From positions 1 through 64,000 of the forward strand of contig NZ_WWCT01000004.1 in NCBI RefSeq assembly GCF_009857605.1: a stretch of DNA of 64,000 nucleotides, written 5' to 3'. Under the pieces are notes generated by a model. It was not told the DNA's origin. It did no database searches and worked only from the letters and a program-made list of their open reading frames with translations. The stretch comes from Duganella levis. GTDB lineage: Bacteria > Pseudomonadota > Gammaproteobacteria > Burkholderiales > Burkholderiaceae_D. Positions 9,001 through 16,945 of this stretch are shown one piece after another. The number at the start of each line of letters is the position of its first letter. Position 1 is the first letter of the stretch. Both the position numbers and the translations under genes were made by a program.

Positions 9001-12000
9001 CAGCGACCAGTTGCAGACGCTGACCACCGAACAGATCGTTGCGCTCAGCTCCAGCCAGGTCGCCGCCCTCAGCACCGCCGCCATTGCCGTGCTCAGCCTG
9101 GAAGCCATCGCCGCCATCGAAACGCGCGACATCCGCGCCATGCGCACCGCGCAGATCGCCCACCTGAGCACCGCCCAGGTGACGGCCCTGACCACCGACC
9201 AGTTGAGCGCGTTCACCACCGCCGAAGTGCGGGCGCTGACGCCGGACCAGATCAGCGTGCTGTCCAACGAGCAACTGGCCGCGCTGCAACTGCTGCCGCT
9301 GATTACCAAGCAGATCATCGCGCTGACCAACGACCAGATCGCCCAGATGAGCAGCGCCGACTTCGCCAAGCTGCAAACGCTGCAACTGGCCGCGCTGTCT
9401 GCGGTCCAGGCCGGTGCGATCACCGTTGACCAGATGGTGGCGCTGAACACCGACCAGTTGCGCGCACTCAGCACCGCCACGCTGTCGGCGCTGGCCGACG
9501 ACCGCATCGCCGCCCTCAGCAACGGCGACCTGGCGGCGCTGACCACGCGCCAGATCGCCGTGCTGACCAGCAACCAGCTGGCGGCGCTGAGCAGCAGCCA
9601 GCTGCGCGCGTTCACCCCCCAGGAGATCGCGGCCCTGACCGCGCTCCAGCTGGGTGCGATGGACGACGCCCAGCTGGACGCGCTGCAAACCCTGGGCGCG
9701 CTGACCACGCGCCAGTTGCAGGCGCTCAACACCACCCAGGTGGCGCACCTGAACGTGGCCGACCTGCGTTCGCTGAGCAGCCGCCAAATAGCCGCGCTCA
9801 GCTCCGACCAGGTGGCCGCGCTCGGCACCAGCCAGCTGGCCGGCCTGCTCAATGAACAGCTGCGCGCGCTCAGCACGCGCGCCATCCAGGCGCTCAGCAC
9901 CGAGCAACTCAGTTCGCTCAGCGGCGCCGCGCTGTCCAACCTCAGCACGCGCCAGATCGCCGCCCTGACCACCGACCAGGTGGTCGCGCTGACCACGCTG
10001 CAAATCACCGCGCTGACCACGGCCGAAGTGGCGGCGCTGACGCCGCTGCAGAAATCCGTGCTGAGCAACGAGCAGATCGCCGCCCTGCCGTCGCTGGCCA
10101 GCTTCTCGACCACCGCCATCGCCGCCCTCACCACCGACCAGATCATTGCGCTGCCGTTGGCCACGCTGGCCAGCCTGAGCACCCGCCAGATCGCCGCGCT
10201 GACCACCGAACAGACCAGCGTGCTGACCTCCGACGAGATCGCCGCCCTCAGCACGGCCCAGGTGCGTTCGCTGAGCAGCCGCCAGCTGGCCGCGCTCAGC
10301 ACCGACCAGATCCAGGCCATCGAACTGGAAGACCTGCAAGCGCTGTCGAGCACGCAAGTCGGCAGCCTCAGCACCGACCAGGTCAGCAGCCTGACGCTGC
10401 CCCAGATTGGCAGCCTCAGTACGAAAATCATCAGCGCCCTGAGCACCGCGCAAGTGCATGCGCTGAGCACCGACCAGATGGCCGCGCTGAGTACGCTGGC
10501 GTCGCTGACCAGCAAGCAGATCGGCGCGCTCACCTCCGACCAGATCGCCAGCCTGTCGAACATCGCCACGCTGAAAACCAGCCAGATCGCCGGCCTCACC
10601 AGCACCCAGATCGGCGCCCTGACCGATAGCCAGATCGTCGCGCTGACCACCGCCCAGGTGCGCAGCCTCAGCGCCGCGGCGCTGGCGGCGCTGTCCACCC
10701 GCCAAGTGGCGGCGATTGAAGTGGTCGACATCGGCGCGCTCAGCAGCAAGCAGATCACCGCCTTCAACAGCGCCCAGCTGGCGGCCTTGTCGGCCGACCA
10801 GTTTGCCGCGCTGCGCACCGGCATCCTGGCCAGCCTGACCACCCGCCAGGTGGCCGCGCTGTCCACCGCCCAGCTCGACAGCCTGACCTCGCTGGCGCCG
10901 CTGACCACCAACCAGATCCGCGCGCTCAGCGTCGACCAGTTGACCAGCCTGCTGCTGGCCCAGATCGGCACGCTGACCACGCGCCAGTTGCGCGCGCTCA
11001 CCAGCACCCAAGTGCAGTCGCTCAGCGCCGACCAGCTGGTGGCCTTGAGCACCGCGCAAATCCGCGGCCTGGGCACCACGCTGAACCTGCTGACGACGGC
11101 CCAGATCGCCGAGATCGCGCTGGACGACATTGCGGCGCTGTCCACGGCGCAAGTGGTGGCACTGCAAAGCAACCAGGTGGCGGCCTTGACGCTGGACCAG
11201 CTGGCGGCCTTCACCACGCAGGAAATCGCCGCGCTGACGCCAACCCAGCTCGGCGCGCTGAGCGACGCCCAGTTCGCCGCCCTCGGCAGCCTGGGCGGCC
11301 TTGGCACCAAGCAGATCGCCGGCATGAGCTCGTCCCAGATCATCGCCCTCACACCGGACCAGATCGCCAACCTGAAAACCAGCCAGATCGCCGCGCTCAG
11401 CAGCACCCAGATCCAGTATCTGACCGCGCTCCAGATCCCGGCGCTGACCACGGCCCAGATCCGTTCCCTGTCGAACGCCGCCATTGCGGCGTTGACGCCC
11501 GACCAGCTGGCAGCGCTGGAAGACGCCGACCTGCGCGCCTTCAGCACCCGCCAGATCGCCGCCCTCGGCAGCAGCCAGCTGGCGGCGCTGTCGCTGCTCC
11601 AGTATGGCGTGCTGACCAGCCAGGAAATCGCCGGCCTGACCACGCGCCAGCTCAGCGGCCTGGGGGCGGACCAGGTGGCCGCGCTCAGCAGCCTGAACGC
11701 GCTCACCTCCAACCAGGTGCGCGCGCTCACCAATGACCAGATCGCCGGCCTGTCGGTCGACCAGCTGAGCGGCTTCAAAACCAGCCAGCTGGCGGCGCTG
11801 ACCAGCGCCCAGGTGGATGGCCTGAGCGCCCCGCAACTGATCGCCCTCAGCACCGGCCAGATCCGCGCGCTGGCGACCGGCCTGATCTCGCACCTGAGCG
11901 AAGCCCAGCTGAACGCCATCGAGACCGAAGACTTTGGCGCACTGAGCAGCACCCAGCTGCGCGCGCTGACGCTCGACCAGATGGCCTTCCTGCTGACCGA

Positions 12001-15000
12001 GCAGCTGCACGCCCTGAGCAGCGCCAACATCAACGCCTTCAGCCAGGCCCAGATCGGCGCCCTCAGCGCCGCCCAACTGGCCGCGCTGGGCAACCTGGCC
12101 GACTACACCACCACCCAGATCGCCGGCCTGTCGACCACCCGCATCGCGGCGCTGTCGGCGGACGACATCGCCCTGCTCACCACGCGCCAGATCGGCGCCC
12201 TGACGTCGGTCCAGACCGGCGTGCTGGACGCCACCCAGCTGGCCGCCCTGAGCAGCGCCCAGATCGGCGCACTCAGCCTCAAAGGCCTGGCCGGCCTGAG
12301 CGCCGACCAGTTGCCAAGCATCGACGCCGCGGACTTCGCCTTCCTCAAGTCGGCCCAGGTGGCCGCGCTCAGCACCACCCAGCTGGCGGTGCTGAGCAGC
12401 GACCAGCTGGCCGCCTTGAGCACCCAGGGCGTGGCCGGCCTCAAGGCCGCCGTGCTGCCGACGCTGACCGCCGAACAGTTGAACGCGCTGGCGGTCGCCG
12501 GCTTCAGCACGGCGCAGCTGCATGCGCTGTCGGCCGACCAGATCGCCGCCCTGTCGTCCGACCAGATCACCGCGCTGAAGACCGGCCAGATCGCCGCCCT
12601 CAGCAGCGACCAGGTCGCCGCGCTGACGACGGAACAGATCGTTGCGCTGGAAACCGGCGACCTGCTGGCGATGAATACCCGCGCGCTGCAGGCGTTGACC
12701 GTGCTGCAGATCGCCGCCATCGAAGGGGCCGACCTGGCCGCGCTGAAATCGGCCCAGATCGCCGCCCTGACCTCAACCCAGTTCGGCGCCCTGACCAACG
12801 ATCAGATCGGCTTCCTCAGCACCGCCGCCGTCGCCGGCCTGACCGTGACCCAGGTGCATGGTCTGACCGCCGGCCAGGTGACCGGCCTGACCGGCGGCCA
12901 ATTGCGCGCCCTCAGCACCAAAGCCATCGCAGCGCTCGATTCCACCCAGTTCGGCGCCATCGAGGCGGTCGACATGGCGTCGCTGACCACCGCGCAAATC
13001 GTCGCGCTGGGCACGGCCGATATCCAGATCATCAGCAACGACCAGTTGCTGGGCCTGACCTCGGCCCAGATCCGCGCACTCAGCACCGCCCAGGTCGCCG
13101 CGTTGAGCTCGGAGCAGCTGGCCTTGCTGCCGATCGGCTGGCTCAGCACTCGCCAGTTGCCGGCACTCAGCACCGACAACCTGAGCGCGCTGGACGATAG
13201 CCAGTTGGCCAACCTCAGCACGATCCAGATCGCCTCGCTGTCGAGCAAGCAGATCGCCACCCTGACCGACCACCAGATTCAGGCGCTGTCGGTGGCGCAA
13301 TGGCGCGCCATGAGCACCGCCGCCATCCGCGCCCTGAGCAGCGACCAGCTGGCGGCGATGGAGCAGGAAGACCTGGCCGGCCTGAAAACCAACCAGTTCG
13401 CCGCCCTCACCACCTTGCAGATCAGCCTGCTCAGCCTCGACCAGATGGGTCAGCTCAGCACCGCCGAGATCGCCGCGCTGACGGCGGCGCAGCTGAAGAC
13501 CCTGACCACCGAGCAGTTGGGCGCGCTGAACTCGCTCAATCCGCTGACCACGCTGCAGTTCAGCAGCCTGACCAGTGACCAGCTGCAATCGCTGGACGCC
13601 GCCCATATCGCCACGCTGAAAACCAGCCAGGTCGCCGCGCTGACAAAGACCCAGCTGCAGACGCTCGGCACCGACCAGGTGATTGCGCTGACCACCGCGC
13701 AAGTGCGGGCGCTGTCGCTGGCCGCGCTGGCCGGCCTGTCGTCCGAACAGATCACCTCGATGGAGGCGGAAGATGTGGCGGCGCTCAGCAGCGCCCAGCT
13801 GGCCACGCTGAACACCACCCAGGTGACGGCGCTGACCATAGACCAGTTGTCCAGCCTGAAATCGTCGCAAATGCCGGGCCTGACTGCGGCCGACCTCAAG
13901 GCGCTCAACACCGAGCAGCTAAACGCGCTGGTGACCCTGGGCACGCTGAACGACACCCAGGTGGCGGCGCTGACCACCGAGCAGTTGGGTGCGCTGGACG
14001 ACGACAGTTTCCTGTCGCTGCGTTCGGGCCAGATGGCGGCGCTGAAGGCGGCCCAGGTGGCGGCGCTGTCGACCGACCAGCTGGCCAACCTGACCACGCA
14101 GCAAGTGCGCGGCCTGACGCTGAGCTACCTGACCACCGAGCAGTTCCCGCTGCTGAGCCTGACGGCGATGAGCGGCCTGACCTCGACCCAGATCACGGCG
14201 CTGAAAACCGCGCAGCTGAGCGTGCTGACGGCGGCGCAGTTGAGCGCGCTGTCCACGCGCACCTTGGCGGCGCTGTCGGTCAACCAGATCAAGAGCCTGA
14301 CACCCGACCAGCTGAGCGGCATGAGCACGCTGGCCGGATTTACCACCCTGCAAATCCCGGGCTTGACGGCGGAGCAGGTGGCGGCGCTGGGCGACAGCCT
14401 GTTCGACACGCTGACCACGCGCCAGCTGTCGGCCCTGGCCACGGCCCAGGTGGCCGGCATGACCACCGCCCAGATCGACACCCTCAGCACGGCCGACCTC
14501 GGCGCACTGTCGGTGGTGGCGCTGAACGCCTTCAATTCCGACCAGATCACCGCACTCGACGCCAGCGACATGGCGGCGCTCAAGACTGCGCAGCTGGTGG
14601 GCCTGAAAGCGACCACGGTGCAGCTGTTCAGCGCCGGCCAGTTCGCGGCGCTGACCACCGGCCAGCTGAAATCGCTGATCTCGACCCAGCTGAAAGCCAT
14701 CAGCACCGAACAGCTGGCGGCGCTCAGCATGACGCAAGCCACCGCGCTGCTGGCCAATCCACAGAAGGCGTCGTTGTCGACCGATCAGCTGGCGGCGCTG
14801 ACCGCCAGCCCGCTGGTGCTGGATCTGACCGGCCTGGGCATCAACACGCTGAACATCAACGCCGGCGTCACGTTCGACATCCGCGCCGACGGCACCAAGG
14901 TCAACACCGGCTGGGTCGGTTCCGGCAACGGCTTGCTGGCCCTGGACCGCAACGGCGACGGCATCATCAACGACGGCAGCGAGTTGTTCGGTACCGCCAC

Positions 15001-15577
15001 CAACAGCAGCAGCGGTGGCAAGACCAGCAACGGCTTTGCCGCGCTGGCCGACATCGACAGCAACCACGATGGCGTGATCGACAGCCAGGATGCGCAGTTC
15101 GGCAATCTGCGCGTGTGGGTGGACGCCAATGCGGACGGCGTCAGCCAGGCCGACGAACTGAAGACGCTGGCTTCGCTGAACATCGCCAGCCTGACGGTGG
15201 CGGCGCAAGGCGTGAAGAACTTCGACAACGGCAACTGGATCGGCATGGAGTCGAGCTACACCAGCACCGACGGCAGCACCCATGCGCTGGCCGACGTCTG
15301 GTTCCAGGCGGGACGCGCCAGCGATGTCGGTGCGCTGAGTTCGGCCATCAGCGGTTACCAGAACAGTACCGCCGCCAGCACGACGAGCAGCACGCCGGCG
15401 ACGAAACTGGACACCACCACTGCCAGCGGCCTCAGCAACAGCGTGGCCGCGCTGGCAGGGGAAATGCATCACTACCAGGCCACCACCGCGCTCAGCGGCG
15501 TCACCACGGCCACCCGCGACGACGACTGGCTGCGCAAGCAAGCCAGCGCCAGCCACGGCATCCTGGCGGCCAAGTAA
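6011..15577 (+). CDS. Giant 3188-residue octapeptide-repeat protein with C-terminal EF-hand-like module
   Basis: An uninterrupted frame of 3188 codons. Residues 5 to about 2935 are roughly 350 tandem copies of an octapeptide with consensus A-L-[ST]-[ST]-x-Q-[ILV]-x. They are grouped in about 22 superunits of about 134 residues, each with one 6-residue insertion of type [LN]L.[PA]L. From about residue 2935 a globular module follows: PLVLDLTGLGINTLNINAG, then LLALDRNGDGIINDGSELFG, and three DxDxDG-like calcium loops (DRNGDGIIND, DSNHDGVIDS, DANADGVSQA), ending in a Ser/Thr/Ala-rich tail. This module is known from large type I-secreted RTX-like proteins and adhesins. No Sec signal peptide, membrane segment or secretion genes are visible. 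It lies between fliR and the convergent flgL. Surface or secreted structural roles are inference; the function is unknown. Confidence 0.85.
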   Translation: MTSIIANLNSDQIAAISTEQIAALASEDMQALTSDQLSWFSTAQVQALTTRAVTQLSATTLGGLSTDGIQALRTTQLAAIPTAILSGLTSDQLVALTTLDMQALSTGQIAALSATQFATLETEDLRALRTQQIAAVNASQLPAMTSDQFAALSTLQLRALSTGAVTSMTSDQLQSLSSQALQALRTDQINTLSAAQLNVLSAGQIANLSTLQVSSLTTALVASLTGDQVAALETRDLVWLSSQQIRALNGDQLAFLSTDQMHALRTNEIAALLADQISALSTDQLNALPTLAPLNSAQIGGLTLDQIVGLPTKTIAALSSEQLAALNGDQIFTLSTDQIVALSSMQVSTLTTGMISQLSTEQLAALETRDVPALTSGQLRALTYDQLVALRTEQLAALSSAMLPSLRPDQISVLSTEQIAALKNLLLLTTAQFAALTTDQLAGLETRDFVALTSAQLGALTPDQIAALSTDQVVLLTSAQIGALTTAVVGQLSPAQIAAIETRDIRALTTGQIRALNSDQLLALTTEQIYALTTDDAKALLPDQLAAMTPAQIVAIKSLLPLTTAQIAALTTEQVAALETKTIATLSSAQLAAFGLEQVQALTSDQLVALSTTQMSTLGTALLNELTATQLQALETRDIAVLGSAQIGALAIELLTALTSDQFGALSSAAERGLTADQIAALTPEQIAALSSLLPFTTLQIQALTTTQLVALDSSDLVALTSAQLAALTVDQIQSLGGAQIVDLSTEQYANMSIAMLNTLTYDQLVQIETRDIAALRTAQVAALSTLQLSSLTVDQFTALSSAAIGALGTQQIQVLTNDQLNAMSTLAGMSSRQLAAFTTGQINALSTHNLASLASNQLGALTSDQVQALTLDQIVALSGDQFRGLSSVGITALTASQIQAIETRDIAVLATQQINKLTSDQITALLTEQMAALTTAETAALTAAQIATLSDAQLDALRNLSVLTTQQIRALTAAQLGAMNTDDLVTLTSRQLAAFSSDQLQTLTTEQIVALSSSQVAALSTAAIAVLSLEAIAAIETRDIRAMRTAQIAHLSTAQVTALTTDQLSAFTTAEVRALTPDQISVLSNEQLAALQLLPLITKQIIALTNDQIAQMSSADFAKLQTLQLAALSAVQAGAITVDQMVALNTDQLRALSTATLSALADDRIAALSNGDLAALTTRQIAVLTSNQLAALSSSQLRAFTPQEIAALTALQLGAMDDAQLDALQTLGALTTRQLQALNTTQVAHLNVADLRSLSSRQIAALSSDQVAALGTSQLAGLLNEQLRALSTRAIQALSTEQLSSLSGAALSNLSTRQIAALTTDQVVALTTLQITALTTAEVAALTPLQKSVLSNEQIAALPSLASFSTTAIAALTTDQIIALPLATLASLSTRQIAALTTEQTSVLTSDEIAALSTAQVRSLSSRQLAALSTDQIQAIELEDLQALSSTQVGSLSTDQVSSLTLPQIGSLSTKIISALSTAQVHALSTDQMAALSTLASLTSKQIGALTSDQIASLSNIATLKTSQIAGLTSTQIGALTDSQIVALTTAQVRSLSAAALAALSTRQVAAIEVVDIGALSSKQITAFNSAQLAALSADQFAALRTGILASLTTRQVAALSTAQLDSLTSLAPLTTNQIRALSVDQLTSLLLAQIGTLTTRQLRALTSTQVQSLSADQLVALSTAQIRGLGTTLNLLTTAQIAEIALDDIAALSTAQVVALQSNQVAALTLDQLAAFTTQEIAALTPTQLGALSDAQFAALGSLGGLGTKQIAGMSSSQIIALTPDQIANLKTSQIAALSSTQIQYLTALQIPALTTAQIRSLSNAAIAALTPDQLAALEDADLRAFSTRQIAALGSSQLAALSLLQYGVLTSQEIAGLTTRQLSGLGADQVAALSSLNALTSNQVRALTNDQIAGLSVDQLSGFKTSQLAALTSAQVDGLSAPQLIALSTGQIRALATGLISHLSEAQLNAIETEDFGALSSTQLRALTLDQMAFLLTEQLHALSSANINAFSQAQIGALSAAQLAALGNLADYTTTQIAGLSTTRIAALSADDIALLTTRQIGALTSVQTGVLDATQLAALSSAQIGALSLKGLAGLSADQLPSIDAADFAFLKSAQVAALSTTQLAVLSSDQLAALSTQGVAGLKAAVLPTLTAEQLNALAVAGFSTAQLHALSADQIAALSSDQITALKTGQIAALSSDQVAALTTEQIVALETGDLLAMNTRALQALTVLQIAAIEGADLAALKSAQIAALTSTQFGALTNDQIGFLSTAAVAGLTVTQVHGLTAGQVTGLTGGQLRALSTKAIAALDSTQFGAIEAVDMASLTTAQIVALGTADIQIISNDQLLGLTSAQIRALSTAQVAALSSEQLALLPIGWLSTRQLPALSTDNLSALDDSQLANLSTIQIASLSSKQIATLTDHQIQALSVAQWRAMSTAAIRALSSDQLAAMEQEDLAGLKTNQFAALTTLQISLLSLDQMGQLSTAEIAALTAAQLKTLTTEQLGALNSLNPLTTLQFSSLTSDQLQSLDAAHIATLKTSQVAALTKTQLQTLGTDQVIALTTAQVRALSLAALAGLSSEQITSMEAEDVAALSSAQLATLNTTQVTALTIDQLSSLKSSQMPGLTAADLKALNTEQLNALVTLGTLNDTQVAALTTEQLGALDDDSFLSLRSGQMAALKAAQVAALSTDQLANLTTQQVRGLTLSYLTTEQFPLLSLTAMSGLTSTQITALKTAQLSVLTAAQLSALSTRTLAALSVNQIKSLTPDQLSGMSTLAGFTTLQIPGLTAEQVAALGDSLFDTLTTRQLSALATAQVAGMTTAQIDTLSTADLGALSVVALNAFNSDQITALDASDMAALKTAQLVGLKATTVQLFSAGQFAALTTGQLKSLISTQLKAISTEQLAALSMTQATALLANPQKASLSTDQLAALTASPLVLDLTGLGINTLNINAGVTFDIRADGTKVNTGWVGSGNGLLALDRNGDGIINDGSELFGTATNSSSGGKTSNGFAALADIDSNHDGVIDSQDAQFGNLRVWVDANADGVSQADELKTLASLNIASLTVAAQGVKNFDNGNWIGMESSYTSTDGSTHALADVWFQAGRASDVGALSSAISGYQNSTAASTTSSTPATKLDTTTASGLSNSVAALAGEMHHYQATTALSGVTTATRDDDWLRKQASASHGILAAK
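6026..14815 (+). repeat. Nested tandem repeats: 24-bp octapeptide unit within a ~402-bp superunit
   Basis: The basic unit is 24 bp (ALSTDQIA-like). Octads that lack the Gln and often read ETRD recur at fixed places, for example starting at 6707, 7109, 7343, 7511, 7745 (ETKT), 7913, 8147 (DSSD) and 8315. The spacing is alternately 234 and 168 bp after the first 402-bp step, so the superperiod is 402 bp (16 octads plus one hexapeptide). It persists to the end with occasional one- to three-residue losses. Units are diverged from one another, not identical copies. Confidence 0.9.
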
Positions 15578-15610
15578 GCAGGCGCCCTGCTACCGCAGGG
15601 TGCACAAACA

Positions 15611-15645
15611 AAAACGGCCAGCTCGCAAGCTGGCCGTTTTTTTAT
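15611..15645. terminator. Bidirectional terminator between the giant repeat gene and flgL
   Basis: A 13-bp perfect stem, AAAACGGCCAGCT (15611-15623) and its complement (15628-15640), with the 4-base loop CGCA. T runs on the right and A runs on the left make it usable from both strands. It lies between two convergent genes. Confidence 0.92.
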
Positions 15646-15654
15646 GGCGAAAAC

Positions 15655-16929
15655 TTAGTTGATGTAATTAAACAGCGACAGGCCCGACATCGTGGTGAAC
15701 GATTTCTGCGCCGCCGTCAGCGTGGTCTGCTGCTGGGTGAACAGCGAAATCGCCGCCGTGTAATCCAGATCCTGCAAATTGGTCAGCGTGGTCGCGTACT
15801 GCAGGCCGGCGTCATCGCCCGAACTATCCAGGTAATCCAGCTCCTTCAGCCGCGCGCCGACCGCCGAGTTGACCGACGACACGTTGGCAGCGGCGTTGTC
15901 GATATTCACCTGCAACTGGTTCAGCATATTGTTCAGGCTCGCCTGGTTGGCCGGGCCGGAACCCGGCTGGCGCAGCTGGTCGATAAAACCCTGCACCGTG
16001 GTAAACACCGACTGCTTGGTCGACGGCTCGACCGTGAAGCTGTCGCCGTCGGCCGGATCGCCCTTGACGTCGAACTGCACGCCGTCAAACGTGATGTTCT
16101 GGCCGCTGACATATTCCTGCGGCACGGCCGGGACCGGCGTCGGCGGCACCGGTACCGGATTGGCCGGATCGGTCATGTCGGTCACCGTATAGGTGGTGGC
16201 CTTGGGCACGCCCGGCGTCGCCGGCACCACCTGGAAACTGATCTGGTAATTGTGCCCCGGCAGCACCTGAGTCGCATCCTTGACCGAACCGGCGCTGATG
16301 ATGCCGCTGCCGCCGCGGCCAACGTTGCCCGGGTCCGGCTTGGTGACAAACGTGCCGTTGCCGGTCTGGTTGGCCTCGAACACGGAGGAACCGGAATCGG
16401 TAATCGGCACGGTGCGGGTGGTGCCCACTTGCAGCGAACGCTGGCCCTGGTCGCCCTGGTAGTCGGCACCGGTGGCGGTCTTGGTGAACGGCAAAGTGGT
16501 CGACTTGTAGCCGGAGAACACATAGCCGCCGACGCCGTCGGCGGTGTTGGCGATGCCCATCAGGTCGGCCAGCTTGCCTTCCAGCTCGATCGCCACCGAC
16601 TCGCGGTCGGCGTCGGTGTACGAGCCGTTGCCGGACTTCACCGCCAGATCCTTGATGTCCTGCAGCAGCGCATTGGTGCTGGACAGCGCCGTGGTCTCGA
16701 TCCCCAGCACGCCCTTGGCGTTGGAGCGGTTGGTGCTGAGCTGGGTGTTGAGCGATTGCGACTGCGTCACTTCCAGCGCGCGCGCGCTGGCGATCGGATC
16801 GTCGGCCGCAGTCAGGTTCTTGCGGCCGGTCGACAGCTGCTGCTGCGTGCGCGCCATGGCCGAACTCAGCGACGTGATCTGCATCGAGCCGGTGTCGAAA
16901 ATTGTTCTGGTGCTGATGCGCATAACCAT
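15655..16929 (-). CDS. flgL: Flagellar hook-associated protein 3 FlgL (hook-filament junction)
   Basis: A 424-residue hook-filament junction protein. The N-terminal flagellin-like helices begin MRISTRTIFDTGSMQ and include QQQLSTGRKNLTAADDPIASARALE. The C-terminal helix pair is DYTAAISLFTQQQTTLTAAQKSF. It is longer than the usual 300 or so residues because of a Pro/Gly-rich variable region at about 165-300. Two Met codons (16929 and 16923) are possible starts; the second gives the classical MRIST start. It lies 16 bases downstream of flgK and is probably co-transcribed with it. Confidence 0.95.
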   Translation of the reverse strand: MVMRISTRTIFDTGSMQITSLSSAMARTQQQLSTGRKNLTAADDPIASARALEVTQSQSLNTQLSTNRSNAKGVLGIETTALSSTNALLQDIKDLAVKSGNGSYTDADRESVAIELEGKLADLMGIANTADGVGGYVFSGYKSTTLPFTKTATGADYQGDQGQRSLQVGTTRTVPITDSGSSVFEANQTGNGTFVTKPDPGNVGRGGSGIISAGSVKDATQVLPGHNYQISFQVVPATPGVPKATTYTVTDMTDPANPVPVPPTPVPAVPQEYVSGQNITFDGVQFDVKGDPADGDSFTVEPSTKQSVFTTVQGFIDQLRQPGSGPANQASLNNMLNQLQVNIDNAAANVSSVNSAVGARLKELDYLDSSGDDAGLQYATTLTNLQDLDYTAAISLFTQQQTTLTAAQKSFTTMSGLSLFNYIN

Positions 16930-16945
16930 AGAGCTACCCTATTCC

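Noticed and set aside
7940..12523. Very long open frames on the strand opposite the giant repeat gene (over 1500 and 1200 codons)
   Set aside because: They are shadows of the 24-bp repeat: stop-free codons in one frame leave the opposite frames open as well. Their Arg/Gly/Gln- or Ser/Trp-rich repetitive content has no start signal or family match.
6026..14815. The regular 24-bp repeats as a CRISPR array or as a TAL-effector repeat region
   Set aside because: There are no spacers, and units vary and are translated in one frame, so it is not CRISPR. The LTxDQ(I/V)xAL motif does resemble the first helix of TAL-effector repeats (LTPDQVVAI), but the unit is 8 residues, not 33-35, and the base-specifying di-residue pattern is absent.
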